Origin: Vibrio sp. CK2-1 | GTDB lineage: Bacteria > Pseudomonadota > Gammaproteobacteria > Enterobacterales > Vibrionaceae | Assembly (NCBI RefSeq): GCF_021726515.1 | Contig: NZ_JAKKCJ010000003.1 | Location: 471,496-535,495, forward strand | DNA length: 64,000 nucleotides | Reading direction: 5' to 3' | Shown here: piece after piece, positions 47,546 through 57,255 of the stretch | How the letters are laid out: every line of letters begins with the position of its first letter | Numbering within the stretch: the stretch's first letter is position 1 | Notes under the pieces: model-generated | The model's input: only the letters and a program-made list of their open reading frames with translations | Databases searched by the model: none | What the model was told of the DNA's origin: nothing | Made by a program: the position numbers and the translations under genes

Positions 47546-50500
47546 TTGACCAACCCTCATGATAACGCCCATTCTTCCGCTGATTCTCACTCATCAACTC
47601 AAGAGATGACTACCCAAGAGAATGGCGCGCAGGGCAATACTGCTGGCAGCCTACGTGCCGCATTAAAAGACTGCATGATCCGTGATCGTTTTCGTTTAAG
47701 TAAGCGAATTCATGGTGCTAGTAAAATTAAGAAACCAGAAGCTAAAGCCGCGGTATTTGATGAAATCGCCATGGATATAGCAAAGTCGATGATGGTAGTG
47801 CAAAACCGTAGCCTACATAAACCGCATATCGAATACCCAGAAAATTTACCGGTTAGCCAAAAGCGTGATGACATTGCAGAAGCGATTGCCAATAACCAAG
47901 TGGTGATCATTGCTGGTGAAACGGGTTCAGGTAAAACGACGCAAATTCCTAAGATCTGTAGTGAACTCGGTCGTGGTCGTGCCGGTTTGATTGGTCATAC
48001 TCAGCCACGTCGTTTAGCTGCGCGTTCTGTTGCCAGTCGTATTGCGGAAGAAATGCAAACCCCAATGGGTGAGTATGTCGGTTACAAGGTTCGTTTTAAC
48101 GATCAGATTTCAGACAACACCCAAATTAAACTGATGACCGACGGTATCTTGCTGGCGGAAATTCAGCACGATCGCTTTTTAAATCAATACGACACCATCA
48201 TTATCGATGAAGCGCACGAACGTAGCCTGAATATCGATTTCATCATGGGTTACTTGAAAGAGTTACTACCAAAACGTCCAGATCTTAAAATCATCATTAC
48301 CTCGGCAACCATTGATCCTGAGCGTTTCTCCAACCATTTTGATAAAGCGCCAATTATTGAAGTGTCGGGTCGAACTTATCCGGTTGATGTGCGTTACCGT
48401 CCGCTGAATCCAGATGATGCAGACCAAGATCTTGACCAACTAGAAGGTATTTTTCAAGCGGTCGATGAGCTATGTGATGAACCCGGTTTAGGTGACATTC
48501 TCATTTTCATGAATGGTGAGCGTGAAATTCGTGATACCGCGGATGCGCTTTCTAAACGTGCTCTTAGTCACCGAAATATGAGAGATACCGAAATCGTGCC
48601 TTTGTATGCGCGATTATCGTCTGCCGAGCAAAACCGAATCTTCCAATCGCATACCGGTCGTCGTATTGTTTTGGCAACCAACGTAGCGGAAACCTCGTTA
48701 ACGGTTCCGGGAATCAAATATGTGATTGATCCGGGTACCGCGCGTATTAGTCGTTATAGCTACCGTACTAAAGTGCAGCGTTTGCCTATTGAAGCGATTT
48801 CACAAGCCAGCGCCAATCAGCGTAAAGGACGTTGTGGCCGTGTCAGTGAAGGTATTTGTATTCGACTGTATTCGGAAGAGGATTTTAACTCACGTCCAGA
48901 ATTTACAGACCCTGAAATCCTGCGTACTAACTTAGCTTCGGTTATTTTACAAATGACGGCACTAGGGCTAGGTGATATTGAAGCCTTCCCATTTGTTGAA
49001 GCGCCAGATAAGCGTAATATTCAAGATGGTGTGCGTCTGCTAGAAGAGCTTGGTGCGATTAATCCGAATGCCAAAGATCCTAAAAAACGGTTAACCGCAA
49101 TAGGGCGCAAATTAGCTCGCTTGCCGATTGATCCTCGTTTAGCGCGTATGGTTCTTGAATCGGTTAAATATAACTGTTTGCAAGAAGTGATGATTATTGC
49201 CTCTGCGTTGTCGATCCAAGATCCACGTGAACGTCCTAGTGATAAACAGCAAAGTTCAGATGATAAGCACAAACGTTTCTTCCATGAAGAGTCAGACTTT
49301 TTTACCTTTGTGAACGTTTGGAACTACATCAAAGAGCAACAAAAAGCCTTATCGAGCAATCAATTCCGTAAGCAGTGTAAGCAAGACTACTTAAATTACT
49401 TACGCGTCCGTGAATGGCAAGATGTGTATTTCCAACTGCATCAAGCGATGCGTGAAATGGACGCTAAGCTCAACACAGAAGCAGCCGGCTACCAATCGGT
49501 TCATACTGCGTTATTAGTTGGTTTACTGTCGCACATTGGTGTGAAAGATACCGAAAAGAGTGAATATCAAGGTGCGCGTAATGCACGTTTTCATATTTTC
49601 CCAGCATCAGGTTTATTCAAAAAGCAACCTAAGTGGATCATGTCGGCAGAGCTGGTGGAAACATCAAAGCTGTGGGGACGCATCATTGCTAAAATTCAGC
49701 CTGAATGGGTTGAACCTCTTGCGCCACACTTAATTAAGCGTAGTTATAGCGAGCCTCATTGGTCGAAAAAGCAAGCTGCCGTTATCGCGTCAGAAAAAGT
49801 GATGCTGTATGGCATTCCGATTGTACCTAAGCGTAATGTGAATTATGGGCCGATTGATCCGGTTATTAGCCGTGAAATCTTTATTCGTAGTGCGTTGGTA
49901 GAAGGCGATTGGGAAACCAAACATAAGTTCTTCCATCAAAACCGTAAGTTATTACGAGAAGTTGAGGAGCTTGAGAATAAATCGCGTCGCCGTGACATTT
50001 TGGTCGATGATGATGAGCTGTTTAATTTCTACGATCAACGTGTCAGTACCGATGTAGTTTCGGGGCGTCATTTTGATTCGTGGTGGAAAAAGGCCAGTAT
50101 CGATACCCCTGAACTACTCGATTTTGAAAAAGAGATGTTGTTCCAAGGTGATGCTAGTCATGTGACCGACTTAGACTACCCAAACTTTTGGCATCAAAAT
50201 GGTTTGAAGTTAAAGCTGAGCTATCAGTTTGAACCGGGCCAAGACAATGACGGGGTGACAGTACATATTCCGCTACCAATACTTAACCAAGTGAGCCCAG
50301 AAGGTTTTGATTGGCAGATACCGGGTTTACGTCATGAGCTAGTGGTAAGTTTGATTAAATCACTGCCTAAAGGGTTACGTCGTAACTTTGTGCCAGCGCC
50401 AAACTATGCGGATGCCTTCTTATCTCGCGTTACACCAATGGAAATGCCAATTCTAGATGCGTTAGAAAAAGAGCTACGCCGCATGACTGGGGTAGAAGTG

Positions 50501-51532
50501 AAACGGGAAGATTGGCAACTCGAACAAATTCCAGATCACCTTAAAGTGACATTCCGCGCGGTCGATCACCGTAAACGTAAGCTAAAAGAGCATTACGATT
50601 TATACGAGCTTAAAGAAAGCTTGAAAGATAAAGTTCAAGAAACCTTATCGAAAGTGGCTGACGATGATATCGAACAGCAAGGTCTGCATACATGGAGTTT
50701 TGGTGAACTACCAACGGTTTACCAACAAAAACGAGGTGGCTTTGAGGTTAAAGCTTTCCCTGCTTTAGTGGATGCGAAAGATAGTGTTGAAATTAAACTA
50801 TTTGAGACCGAGCAAGAGCAGCAACAGGCGATGCGCGCAGGTCAACGTCGATTAGTGTTGCTTAATGTACCGTCACCGATTAAATATTTGCACAGCAACC
50901 TACCGAATAAATCAAAATTGGGATTGTACTTTAACCCTTATGGCAAAGTGCTCGATTTAATTGATGACTGTATTGCTTGTGGTGTTGATAAATTGATTGA
51001 ACAAAAGGGCGGCCTAGTATGGCAGCCTGAACAGTTTGAAGCATTGAAAGAGCATGTTCGTGCTGAGTTGGGCGATACGGTTGTCGATATTGCACAGCAG
51101 GTAGAAACGATTTTAACTACCGCCTTTAACATCAATAAAAAGCTTAAAGGCAAAGTTGATTTAAGCATGGCGTTTGCGTTATCGGATATTAAAGCGCAAG
51201 TAGAAGGTTTGATTTTTAAAGGCTTTGCCACCGAATGTGGTTGGAAGCGTCTACCGGATATTTTGCGTTATTTGAAAGCGATTGAGCGCCGAATGGAAAA
51301 ATTGCCGATTGATCCAAATAAAGACCGCTTACACATCTTGAAGGTAGAGTCGGTGACTAAGGATTATAAAGAACTGCTGAACAAGATCCCTAAAGGGGTA
51401 GAAATCCCCGATTCCGTCAAGGAGATACGCTGGATGATCGAAGAGCTACGTGTGAGCTACTTTGCTCAGCAATTAGGCACGCCATATCCGGTTTCAGATA
51501 AGCGAGTTAAGAATGCTATTGATGCATGTTAA
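47546..51532 (+). CDS. hrpA: ATP-dependent RNA helicase HrpA
   Basis: DEAH-box helicase, 1328 aa from a TTG at 47546 (E. coli 1300). I prefer TTG because AGGA is 7 nt upstream; no in-frame ATG occurs before residue 21, and the nearest upstream alternative (GTG 47495) has no ribosome site. N-terminal KIHGASKIKK-like region, Walker A GETGSGKTTQ, DEAHERS, SATIDPERFS, helicase-C motif TNVAETSLTVPGI and QRKGRCGR, then HA2, OB and the long HrpA C-terminal DUF3418. In E. coli HrpA rescues stalled ribosomes. Confidence 0.93.
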   Translation: MTNPHDNAHSSADSHSSTQEMTTQENGAQGNTAGSLRAALKDCMIRDRFRLSKRIHGASKIKKPEAKAAVFDEIAMDIAKSMMVVQNRSLHKPHIEYPENLPVSQKRDDIAEAIANNQVVIIAGETGSGKTTQIPKICSELGRGRAGLIGHTQPRRLAARSVASRIAEEMQTPMGEYVGYKVRFNDQISDNTQIKLMTDGILLAEIQHDRFLNQYDTIIIDEAHERSLNIDFIMGYLKELLPKRPDLKIIITSATIDPERFSNHFDKAPIIEVSGRTYPVDVRYRPLNPDDADQDLDQLEGIFQAVDELCDEPGLGDILIFMNGEREIRDTADALSKRALSHRNMRDTEIVPLYARLSSAEQNRIFQSHTGRRIVLATNVAETSLTVPGIKYVIDPGTARISRYSYRTKVQRLPIEAISQASANQRKGRCGRVSEGICIRLYSEEDFNSRPEFTDPEILRTNLASVILQMTALGLGDIEAFPFVEAPDKRNIQDGVRLLEELGAINPNAKDPKKRLTAIGRKLARLPIDPRLARMVLESVKYNCLQEVMIIASALSIQDPRERPSDKQQSSDDKHKRFFHEESDFFTFVNVWNYIKEQQKALSSNQFRKQCKQDYLNYLRVREWQDVYFQLHQAMREMDAKLNTEAAGYQSVHTALLVGLLSHIGVKDTEKSEYQGARNARFHIFPASGLFKKQPKWIMSAELVETSKLWGRIIAKIQPEWVEPLAPHLIKRSYSEPHWSKKQAAVIASEKVMLYGIPIVPKRNVNYGPIDPVISREIFIRSALVEGDWETKHKFFHQNRKLLREVEELENKSRRRDILVDDDELFNFYDQRVSTDVVSGRHFDSWWKKASIDTPELLDFEKEMLFQGDASHVTDLDYPNFWHQNGLKLKLSYQFEPGQDNDGVTVHIPLPILNQVSPEGFDWQIPGLRHELVVSLIKSLPKGLRRNFVPAPNYADAFLSRVTPMEMPILDALEKELRRMTGVEVKREDWQLEQIPDHLKVTFRAVDHRKRKLKEHYDLYELKESLKDKVQETLSKVADDDIEQQGLHTWSFGELPTVYQQKRGGFEVKAFPALVDAKDSVEIKLFETEQEQQQAMRAGQRRLVLLNVPSPIKYLHSNLPNKSKLGLYFNPYGKVLDLIDDCIACGVDKLIEQKGGLVWQPEQFEALKEHVRAELGDTVVDIAQQVETILTTAFNINKKLKGKVDLSMAFALSDIKAQVEGLIFKGFATECGWKRLPDILRYLKAIERRMEKLPIDPNKDRLHILKVESVTKDYKELLNKIPKGVEIPDSVKEIRWMIEELRVSYFAQQLGTPYPVSDKRVKNAIDAC

Positions 51533-51725
51533 AGAATAGTGAGTAAGAAAAAGCTTATAATCTTTAAGTGTTTTGTAAGTAAATGATTGAAATAGTCGCT
51601 AAAGTGAGATTTTTTCTTGATTTTACAGCCCATCTCACTAATCATGCATAATAAGTTTTAAATATGGATTTTGAGCCACTCTCATTTCCATGAATATGAT
51701 AATCGAAGGATTCGAAGGGATTACA

Positions 51726-52217
51726 ATGAAAAAAACGCTTTTAGCTTTGGCTTTAATGGGTGCGGCGTCACCTGCACTAGCTGACTCGTGGCTTTATGCT
51801 GGTGTGAACTACGGTACGGCTGATTTTACTGAATCAGGTGCTGGTAATGAAGGTACTTACGGTGTGAATATCGGTACAGGTATTTTACCATTTATCGGCG
51901 TTGAAGCAGGCTACTGGGACTTAGGTGACATCGGCGGTTCTGATTTAACGACTGTTTATGCGGCAATCAAACCAAGCATCAATGTTGGTCCACTAGAGTT
52001 CTACGGTAAACTTGGTGCGAACAAATATGATGTAGGCTCTGGCCAATTTAAGAGTGATGATGGTTATGACATGATGTACGGCGCTGGTGTGGAATACACA
52101 GTGTTAGATGGCATTCCTCTAGGTTCGTTGTCACTTGGTCTTGCTTACAACCACTTTGGTTTTGATAAGTTTGACGCAAATACTTATTCAGTGAGTGCAA
52201 CATTCCACTTCTTATAA
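51726..52217 (+). CDS. Small outer-membrane beta-barrel protein
   Basis: 163 aa from ATG 51726 with GAAGGGA upstream; a start twelve codons earlier lacks a ribosome site. Signal peptide about 1-19 (ALA-D). Eight short amphipathic strands, Gly- and Asp-rich loops and a terminal ATFHFL with aromatic end predict an OmpA-like/OprF-N-type 8-stranded barrel without the peptidoglycan-binding domain. Monocistronic, with a strong terminator. It converges on another barrel gene at 52305. Confidence 0.8.
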   Translation: MKKTLLALALMGAASPALADSWLYAGVNYGTADFTESGAGNEGTYGVNIGTGILPFIGVEAGYWDLGDIGGSDLTTVYAAIKPSINVGPLEFYGKLGANKYDVGSGQFKSDDGYDMMYGAGVEYTVLDGIPLGSLSLGLAYNHFGFDKFDANTYSVSATFHFL

Positions 52218-52239
52218 GCATTAAACTATAGCTAATAGT

Positions 52240-52276
52240 AAGAGCCTCGATATTGAAAGTATCGAGGCTCTTTTTA
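52240..52276. terminator. Bidirectional terminator between the two barrel genes
   Basis: Perfect 13-bp stem AAGAGCCTCGATA/TATCGAGGCTCTT with a 7-nt loop and T-run. Confidence 0.9.
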
Positions 52277-52304
52277 TTTTAGTTGTTCTTATTATAAGGC
52301 AGAA

Positions 52305-52931
52305 TTAGAAGCGGTAAGCTGCGCCTAGTGCGAACGAAGAAGAAACAAAGGTATAGTTATCACCATCATTATCTTTTTCATCAGTAAAGTACACATCACC
52401 TTGATATATAGCACGTAGTGTTAAATGTGGAACGGCATTCGGTGTGTATTCAACACCTGTACCAAAGTGGAAACCAACATTATCTTTACTTGCATCACTA
52501 TCAATGTAAGCAAGACCAGGAAGGGCAAAGATGCGAATGCCACTGTCAAAGGTATAACCGATATTAGCTGCTACTGATGCACTTTTTACGGATGTGCTAT
52601 TTTTAGTCCCAGTATATTTTTCTTTGGTATCTATATTGCCATAGTCTATGTAGTTAGCTTCAATTCCGACAATTCGGTTAAAGTAATAACCACCGTAAAT
52701 TTGATAGTTATTGTCATCTGTATCAATATCGAAATCGACTTTGTTACCTTGTATATAATTAGGTGAATCTTTTCCTAAGTCGCCATCACTAAAATATGAC
52801 TTACCATAACCCGCACCAAGATAAAAACCAGAAAAATCACGGTTGGTTGTATCTGCATCAGCTGCTAGAGTAGGTGCTGCGATAGGTAATGTGGTGCCTA
52901 ATAGACAAAGCGCTAATTTTAAATTCTTCAT
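52305..52931 (-). CDS. Outer-membrane beta-barrel protein (OmpA-like N-terminal domain type)
   Basis: 208 aa from the ATG at 52929-52931 (GAGGGA upstream). Signal peptide about 1-24 (LAAD). GFYLGAGYGKSYF opens a barrel typical of the OmpA-like/porin family 13 type; DDNNYQIYGGYYFNRIVGIEA, AANIGYTFDSGI and the terminal SFALGAAYRF with C-terminal Phe are typical strands. Acidic loops (DIDTDDN, DEKDNDGDN) are notable. It converges on 51726-52217; the two are barrels of different sequence. Confidence 0.82.
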   Translation of the reverse strand: MKNLKLALCLLGTTLPIAAPTLAADADTTNRDFSGFYLGAGYGKSYFSDGDLGKDSPNYIQGNKVDFDIDTDDNNYQIYGGYYFNRIVGIEANYIDYGNIDTKEKYTGTKNSTSVKSASVAANIGYTFDSGIRIFALPGLAYIDSDASKDNVGFHFGTGVEYTPNAVPHLTLRAIYQGDVYFTDEKDNDGDNYTFVSSSFALGAAYRF

Positions 52932-53157
52932 ATATTTCCCTCTGGAATGTGATGCAGTTAACATATCATTGTGTTGTTTGATTTGTAATCAAATATTAAC
53001 TGATTATTGATTTGGCGCAACTTATATAAGCGATATAGATTGATTAAACATTTAATAAACAAATAATTGCGCTGTCATTAACATTTTGTGATCCTGTCTG
53101 TAGCAATGTGAATGTTATATTTACATGTCTGGTGTTTTATCCATTTAAGGTGTGCCA

Positions 53158-53937
53158 ATGCTTTTACAGTTAGAAGAGGTTGAAGACCTACGCCAAGCCA
53201 AGCAATTATTGGAAAACCCTGGCTTGGCCGCCAAAATGTCCAACGCGATAGGCTCACCCATAGAGCAAGGGTTAAAACTATTACCTAAAAGCTGGAATAG
53301 TAGTATTAATGAGGTGACTCAAAAAGCCTTATTAAAAGCCTCTGATGCTGCAATCTATACTATGAAGAGCACAGCTACTGGGCTCGCTTCAAACCGAATG
53401 CATAAGTTGAGTGTTGCGGTAACCGGCGGGGTTGGTGGATTTTTTGGCGTTGCCGGTATTGCGGTTGAGTTGCCTATTTCAACCACGATCATGTTACGTT
53501 CGATTGCGGATATTGCACGTGCGGAAGGGGAATCAGTTTCTAACTTAGAGACCAAATTAGCTTGTTTGGAAGTGTTTGCGCTAGGTGGTAAAAGTAAAGA
53601 AGATGATGGTGCTGAAAGTGGTTACTATGCAGTAAGAACCGCATTAGCGAAATCGGTGCTCGATGCTTCAGAGTTTCTAGCTAAAAAAGCCATTACCGAT
53701 CAAGGTTCGCCGATTCTGGTGAAGTTTACCGCTGAAATAGCCAAACGATTTGGTATTCAAGTCACTGAAAAAGCGGCAGCCCAAGCAGTACCAGCAATAG
53801 GTGCAGCAGGTGGCGCAATCATTAATACTATCTTTATTGGCCATTATCAGGACATGGCAACCGGGCACTTTATTATCCGCCGCTTAGAAAGAACCTATGG
53901 CAAGGAACTCGTGCAGCAAGAGTACAATAAGCTTTGA
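53158..53937 (+). CDS. EcsC family protein
   Basis: 259 aa from ATG 53158 (AAGG 8 nt upstream); a GTG two codons earlier overlaps the ribosome site. EcsC domain covering most of the length. Central Gly-rich hydrophobic segment VTGGVGGFFGVAGIAVELPISTT and a second near the C-terminus (VPAIGAAGGAIINTIFIGH) are family hallmarks. EcsC proteins are membrane-associated; the function is unknown. Its stop codon directly touches a 74-bp repeat. Confidence 0.85.
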   Translation: MLLQLEEVEDLRQAKQLLENPGLAAKMSNAIGSPIEQGLKLLPKSWNSSINEVTQKALLKASDAAIYTMKSTATGLASNRMHKLSVAVTGGVGGFFGVAGIAVELPISTTIMLRSIADIARAEGESVSNLETKLACLEVFALGGKSKEDDGAESGYYAVRTALAKSVLDASEFLAKKAITDQGSPILVKFTAEIAKRFGIQVTEKAAAQAVPAIGAAGGAIINTIFIGHYQDMATGHFIIRRLERTYGKELVQQEYNKL

Positions 53938-54010
53938 TACCAATTTCAACAAGTAACGGATCATTCTAGCTGGCTAAAAATTTAGTCTATCTACGTATTG
54001 GATTTGGTAT
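53937..54010. repeat. 74-bp palindromic repeat element
   Basis: ATACCAATTTCAACAAGTA at the left and the reverse complement of ATACCAAATCCAATACGTA at the right (14 of 19 match). The element begins at the last base of the ecsC-like stop codon. It looks like a small intergenic repeat with TIR ATACCAA. Confidence 0.6.
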
Positions 54011-54058
54011 GACGTTTATCTCCTATACTGAATAACACTCAATAAAAAGGAGATGGTT

Positions 54059-54595
54059 ATGCAGGAACAAGTTCTTGAATTTTGGTTTCAAGTCTTATCA
54101 CCAGAGCAGTGGTGGGCAAAGGATCCCGAATTAGACTCTTTAATTGAATATAAATTTGCTAATTTACATATTCAAGCAGAGCAAGGAGAGCTTTACACAT
54201 GGCGCTCAGAGCCGAAAGGGGCGCTTGCAGAAATCATCATTCTTGATCAATTCTCCCGTAATATTTATCGAGATACTCCAAGAGCTTTTGCGAGCGATGC
54301 TCAAGCTTTAACGCTTTCCCAAGTAGCGATTAGCCAAGGTCTTGACCAACATTTAAGCCAAGATGAACGTTTGTTTTTATATTTGCCTTATATGCACAGC
54401 GAATCAGCAATGATCCATGAAATTGCCGTTGGCTTATTTACTGAACTCGGTTTGCCATCCAATCTCGATTTTGAATATAAGCATAAAGCGATTATTGAAC
54501 GTTTTGGTCGCTATCCCCACCGTAATGATATTTTAGGCAGACCTTCAACCGACGCAGAGGTTGAGTTTTTAAAACAACCTAACGCCGGTTTTTAG
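54059..54595 (+). CDS. DUF924 family protein
   Basis: 178 aa from ATG 54059, placed 6 nt after AGGAG; the ATG two codons earlier touches that site. DUF924 family, TPR-like helical protein of unknown role. VLEFWFQVLSPEQWWAKDPELD at the start, ALAEIIILDQFSRNIYRDTPRAFASD and the RFGRYPHRNDILGRPSTDAE end are classic. Converges with the M32 peptidase gene; no clear terminator between them. Confidence 0.88.
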   Translation: MQEQVLEFWFQVLSPEQWWAKDPELDSLIEYKFANLHIQAEQGELYTWRSEPKGALAEIIILDQFSRNIYRDTPRAFASDAQALTLSQVAISQGLDQHLSQDERLFLYLPYMHSESAMIHEIAVGLFTELGLPSNLDFEYKHKAIIERFGRYPHRNDILGRPSTDAEVEFLKQPNAGF

Positions 54596-54609
54596 TCATT
54601 CAGTACATT

Positions 54610-56091
54610 TTACAAATAACGTGATTTTAAATGCGATTTGAAATGCTCTGCGTTTAAGGTTTCACCGGTGGCTTGTTTAACCAGATCATCGGTTGAAAAC
54701 TGACTAGCTTTCTTCCAAATATTCTCATCTAGCCAAGCAAAGATTAAGCTTAAATCGCCTGATTCAATTACCTCAGATACATTCACTTGTTTACGCATGC
54801 TTGCCATGAATTGCGCGGCATACATGGCACCGAGTGTGTAACTTGGGAAGTAACCAAAAGCACCGTCGGTCCAGTGAATATCTTGCATACAACCATTTTG
54901 GTAATTATCTTTGGTTGATAAGCCAAGGTAAGACTGCATTTTTTGATCCCATAACTCTGGAACATCTTTATAAGAGATATTGCCATTCATCAAATCGCGT
55001 TCAATTTCATAACGTAGGATGACATGAGCAGGATAGGTGAGCTCATCGGCATCTACACGAATAAAGCCTTTTTCGACGCGAGTATAAAGTTTACGGAAAT
55101 TGTCTGCGGAAAAGGCAGGTTGATCTCCCACTTGAAACTCACTTCTCGCCATTGCTGATAAGTGATTAATAAATTCTGGGCTGCGGCCTAGTTGCATTTC
55201 AAAGAACAGAGATTGTGATTCATGAATACCCATTGATCTGGCTTCACCGACGGGTAAACCTGCTAATGAGGTAGGCAATCCTTGTTCATAACGAGCGTGC
55301 CCAGTTTCATGAATTGTGCCCATTAGCGATTGGATAAAATCATTTTCATCATAGCGAGTAGTGATCCGAACATCAGTCGGTACGCCGCCACAAAATGGAT
55401 GCACACTTTCATCTAAGCGACCATGCTCAAAATCAAACTGCAAAAACTTCATCGCTTTTAAGCCTAGTGCTTTTTGTTGTGAACTTGGAAAGCGGCCTTT
55501 CGGGTATATCACACTTTCCTTGTCTTGCTTTTCAATCACTCGATCCACTAGATTTGGCAGCCAAGTTTTCACATTTTCAAAAACGACATCTAACGATTGG
55601 CTGGTTGTACCGGGTTCATAGAGTGAGAGCATGGCATCATAAGGCGTTGTGCCTAAACTATCGGCGCGAATCTGTGCTTCTTGCTGAGATAGGTTTACCA
55701 CTTCTTGCCAATTTTGAGCGAAGCCATTCCAATCATTTTGTTTACGTTGTGTTCGCCAAGCATGTTCACATTTAGAGCCGGCTAATGATTTGGCTTGTAC
55801 GAGATCTTGTGGAAGGACGGTAGCCTGCTGCCAGCGCTGTTTCATTTCACGTAAACTGGCTTTCTCGATAGGGCTTAATGATTCTTGCTCTGCTTCATGG
55901 AACCAGTCTTCTAATTGTGGCTCAGTGCTGAGTTGATGAATTAACACTGATAATTCCGCCATTGCTTTGGATCGAGCTTCATTGCCACCGCTTGGCATAA
56001 CGGCAGCCTGATCCCAACCAGATATTGCCGCTAAATGATTAAAGTTAGCGATTTTCTGTGCGTGTTGAACGAGTTTTTGATAATGGATCAT
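54610..56091 (-). CDS. M32 metallocarboxypeptidase (Taq type)
   Basis: 493 aa, normal family length (about 490-510). Zinc carboxypeptidase with HETGH at 261-265 and the second Glu in GIHESQSLFFE. Other M32 hallmarks are present: HPFCGGVPTDVRITTRY (HPF and DVRITTR) and MGTIHETGHARYEQG. Removes C-terminal residues with broad specificity, probably cytoplasmic as no signal peptide is seen. Single gene. Confidence 0.93.
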   Translation of the reverse strand: MIHYQKLVQHAQKIANFNHLAAISGWDQAAVMPSGGNEARSKAMAELSVLIHQLSTEPQLEDWFHEAEQESLSPIEKASLREMKQRWQQATVLPQDLVQAKSLAGSKCEHAWRTQRKQNDWNGFAQNWQEVVNLSQQEAQIRADSLGTTPYDAMLSLYEPGTTSQSLDVVFENVKTWLPNLVDRVIEKQDKESVIYPKGRFPSSQQKALGLKAMKFLQFDFEHGRLDESVHPFCGGVPTDVRITTRYDENDFIQSLMGTIHETGHARYEQGLPTSLAGLPVGEARSMGIHESQSLFFEMQLGRSPEFINHLSAMARSEFQVGDQPAFSADNFRKLYTRVEKGFIRVDADELTYPAHVILRYEIERDLMNGNISYKDVPELWDQKMQSYLGLSTKDNYQNGCMQDIHWTDGAFGYFPSYTLGAMYAAQFMASMRKQVNVSEVIESGDLSLIFAWLDENIWKKASQFSTDDLVKQATGETLNAEHFKSHLKSRYL

Positions 56092-56226
56092 AATTTTCCT
56101 TAATTCATTGCTGCGCAGTATGATTTCATCTTATAACATCTTGAAAAGAACGCTGCAAAACTCTTTATTTACTAAGCTTTCACTGATATAACAAACATTC
56201 ATTTGGACGTTTACCATAGGGACATT

Positions 56227-56868
56227 ATGGACTTTTATATCATCAATTCTGGCGCATTTTTGATTGCGATTACTATTTTGACACTCACTCCGGGATTGGA
56301 TACCGCACTTGTGATCAGGAACACGTCTCGAAGTGGTAGTGTAGACGGTTGTGTGACCAGTTTAGGGATCTGCTGTGGTTTGTTTGTCCATGCCACGTTA
56401 TCTGCCATTGGTATTTCGGCGATATTGCTACAGTCTGCTGAACTGTTCCATGCGATGAAATTAGTCGGTGCAGCTTATCTCGTGTACCTTGGTGTAACCA
56501 GCTTAATTGCGATTTGGAAAGGCCAAGGTCAATTAGATGTCACAAGTGGGTCGGTAGGGAAACCATTATCAGCTAAACGTTCGTTCCGTGAAGGTTTATT
56601 GTCGAATGTGCTTAACCCCAAAACGGCAGTATTTTATCTCGCTTTTCTGCCGCAGTTTATCAATCCTGAACATTCCGCCTTACTACAGTCATTATTTATG
56701 GCCTCGATTCACTTTGTAATTGCGATGGTTTGGCAGTGTGGCATTGCGACTATGGTTCATTCTGCGAAAAACTGGGTGCAAAATTCTTCGGCAATGAAGT
56801 GGATGGAAGGGATCACTGGTGCCGTTTTGATTACTCTTGGTCTAAAATTAGCATTAGATAACGATTAA
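56227..56868 (+). CDS. LysE family amino-acid exporter
   Basis: 213 aa from ATG 56227 (AGGGA upstream); the in-frame TTG eight codons earlier has no site. LysE/RhtB family: about six helices, LTPGLDTALVIRNTSRSG near the N-terminus (the P-G-P-like hallmark with Leu-Asp), AAYLVYLGV and GLLSNVLNPKTAVFYLAFLPQFI. Exports an amino acid; substrate unknown. A hairpin without T-run (56876-56914) follows. Confidence 0.88.
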   Translation: MDFYIINSGAFLIAITILTLTPGLDTALVIRNTSRSGSVDGCVTSLGICCGLFVHATLSAIGISAILLQSAELFHAMKLVGAAYLVYLGVTSLIAIWKGQGQLDVTSGSVGKPLSAKRSFREGLLSNVLNPKTAVFYLAFLPQFINPEHSALLQSLFMASIHFVIAMVWQCGIATMVHSAKNWVQNSSAMKWMEGITGAVLITLGLKLALDND

Positions 56869-57042
56869 GTGCTTGAATGAATGCGGGACTTCACAAAGCG
56901 ACTCCGTATTCATTAAAAATGACATTGTGAAAACAAACCTTGAGCTAGACCAAGGTAATTTTCCATGAAGATGTTATAAATTTTTAAGCTTATTGAATAA
57001 CTTACTGGTTTTTGTAAGCGACATAACATTGAAAGGGATACT

Positions 57043-57201
57043 ATGACTCGATTGATTGCCATTGCCATCTTTGTGGTGCTTGCATATTTGCTACTGAAAT
57101 ATCGAACCAATGCCAAACTACAGACCTGGGTGGCAATAGCCTTGTCATCTGCATTGCTAATCTATATTAGCTCCGTGGTGATTACTGAGCTTGCTCGTTA
57201 G
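57043..57201 (+). CDS. 52-aa membrane protein
   Basis: A short ORF, MTRLIAIAIFVVLAYLL through SSVVITELAR, with AAAGGGATACT ahead of its ATG. It has two hydrophobic helices (about 3-18 and 29-46) and a basic loop between (KYRTNAKLQ), so it is a small inner-membrane hairpin protein. It lies 54 bp before the coiled-coil gene at 57256 on the same strand and may be in its transcript. I do not recognise a family. Confidence 0.65.
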   Translation: MTRLIAIAIFVVLAYLLLKYRTNAKLQTWVAIALSSALLIYISSVVITELAR

Positions 57202-57255
57202 GTATACATTTCCATTGGTTCGACATTGTTAATAAATCTAGGAAACACTACATCC

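Noticed and set aside
47491..47562. 23-codon ATG ORF overlapping hrpA
   Set aside because: No ribosome site; the frame ends after 23 codons inside hrpA. Only noted in the hrpA start discussion.
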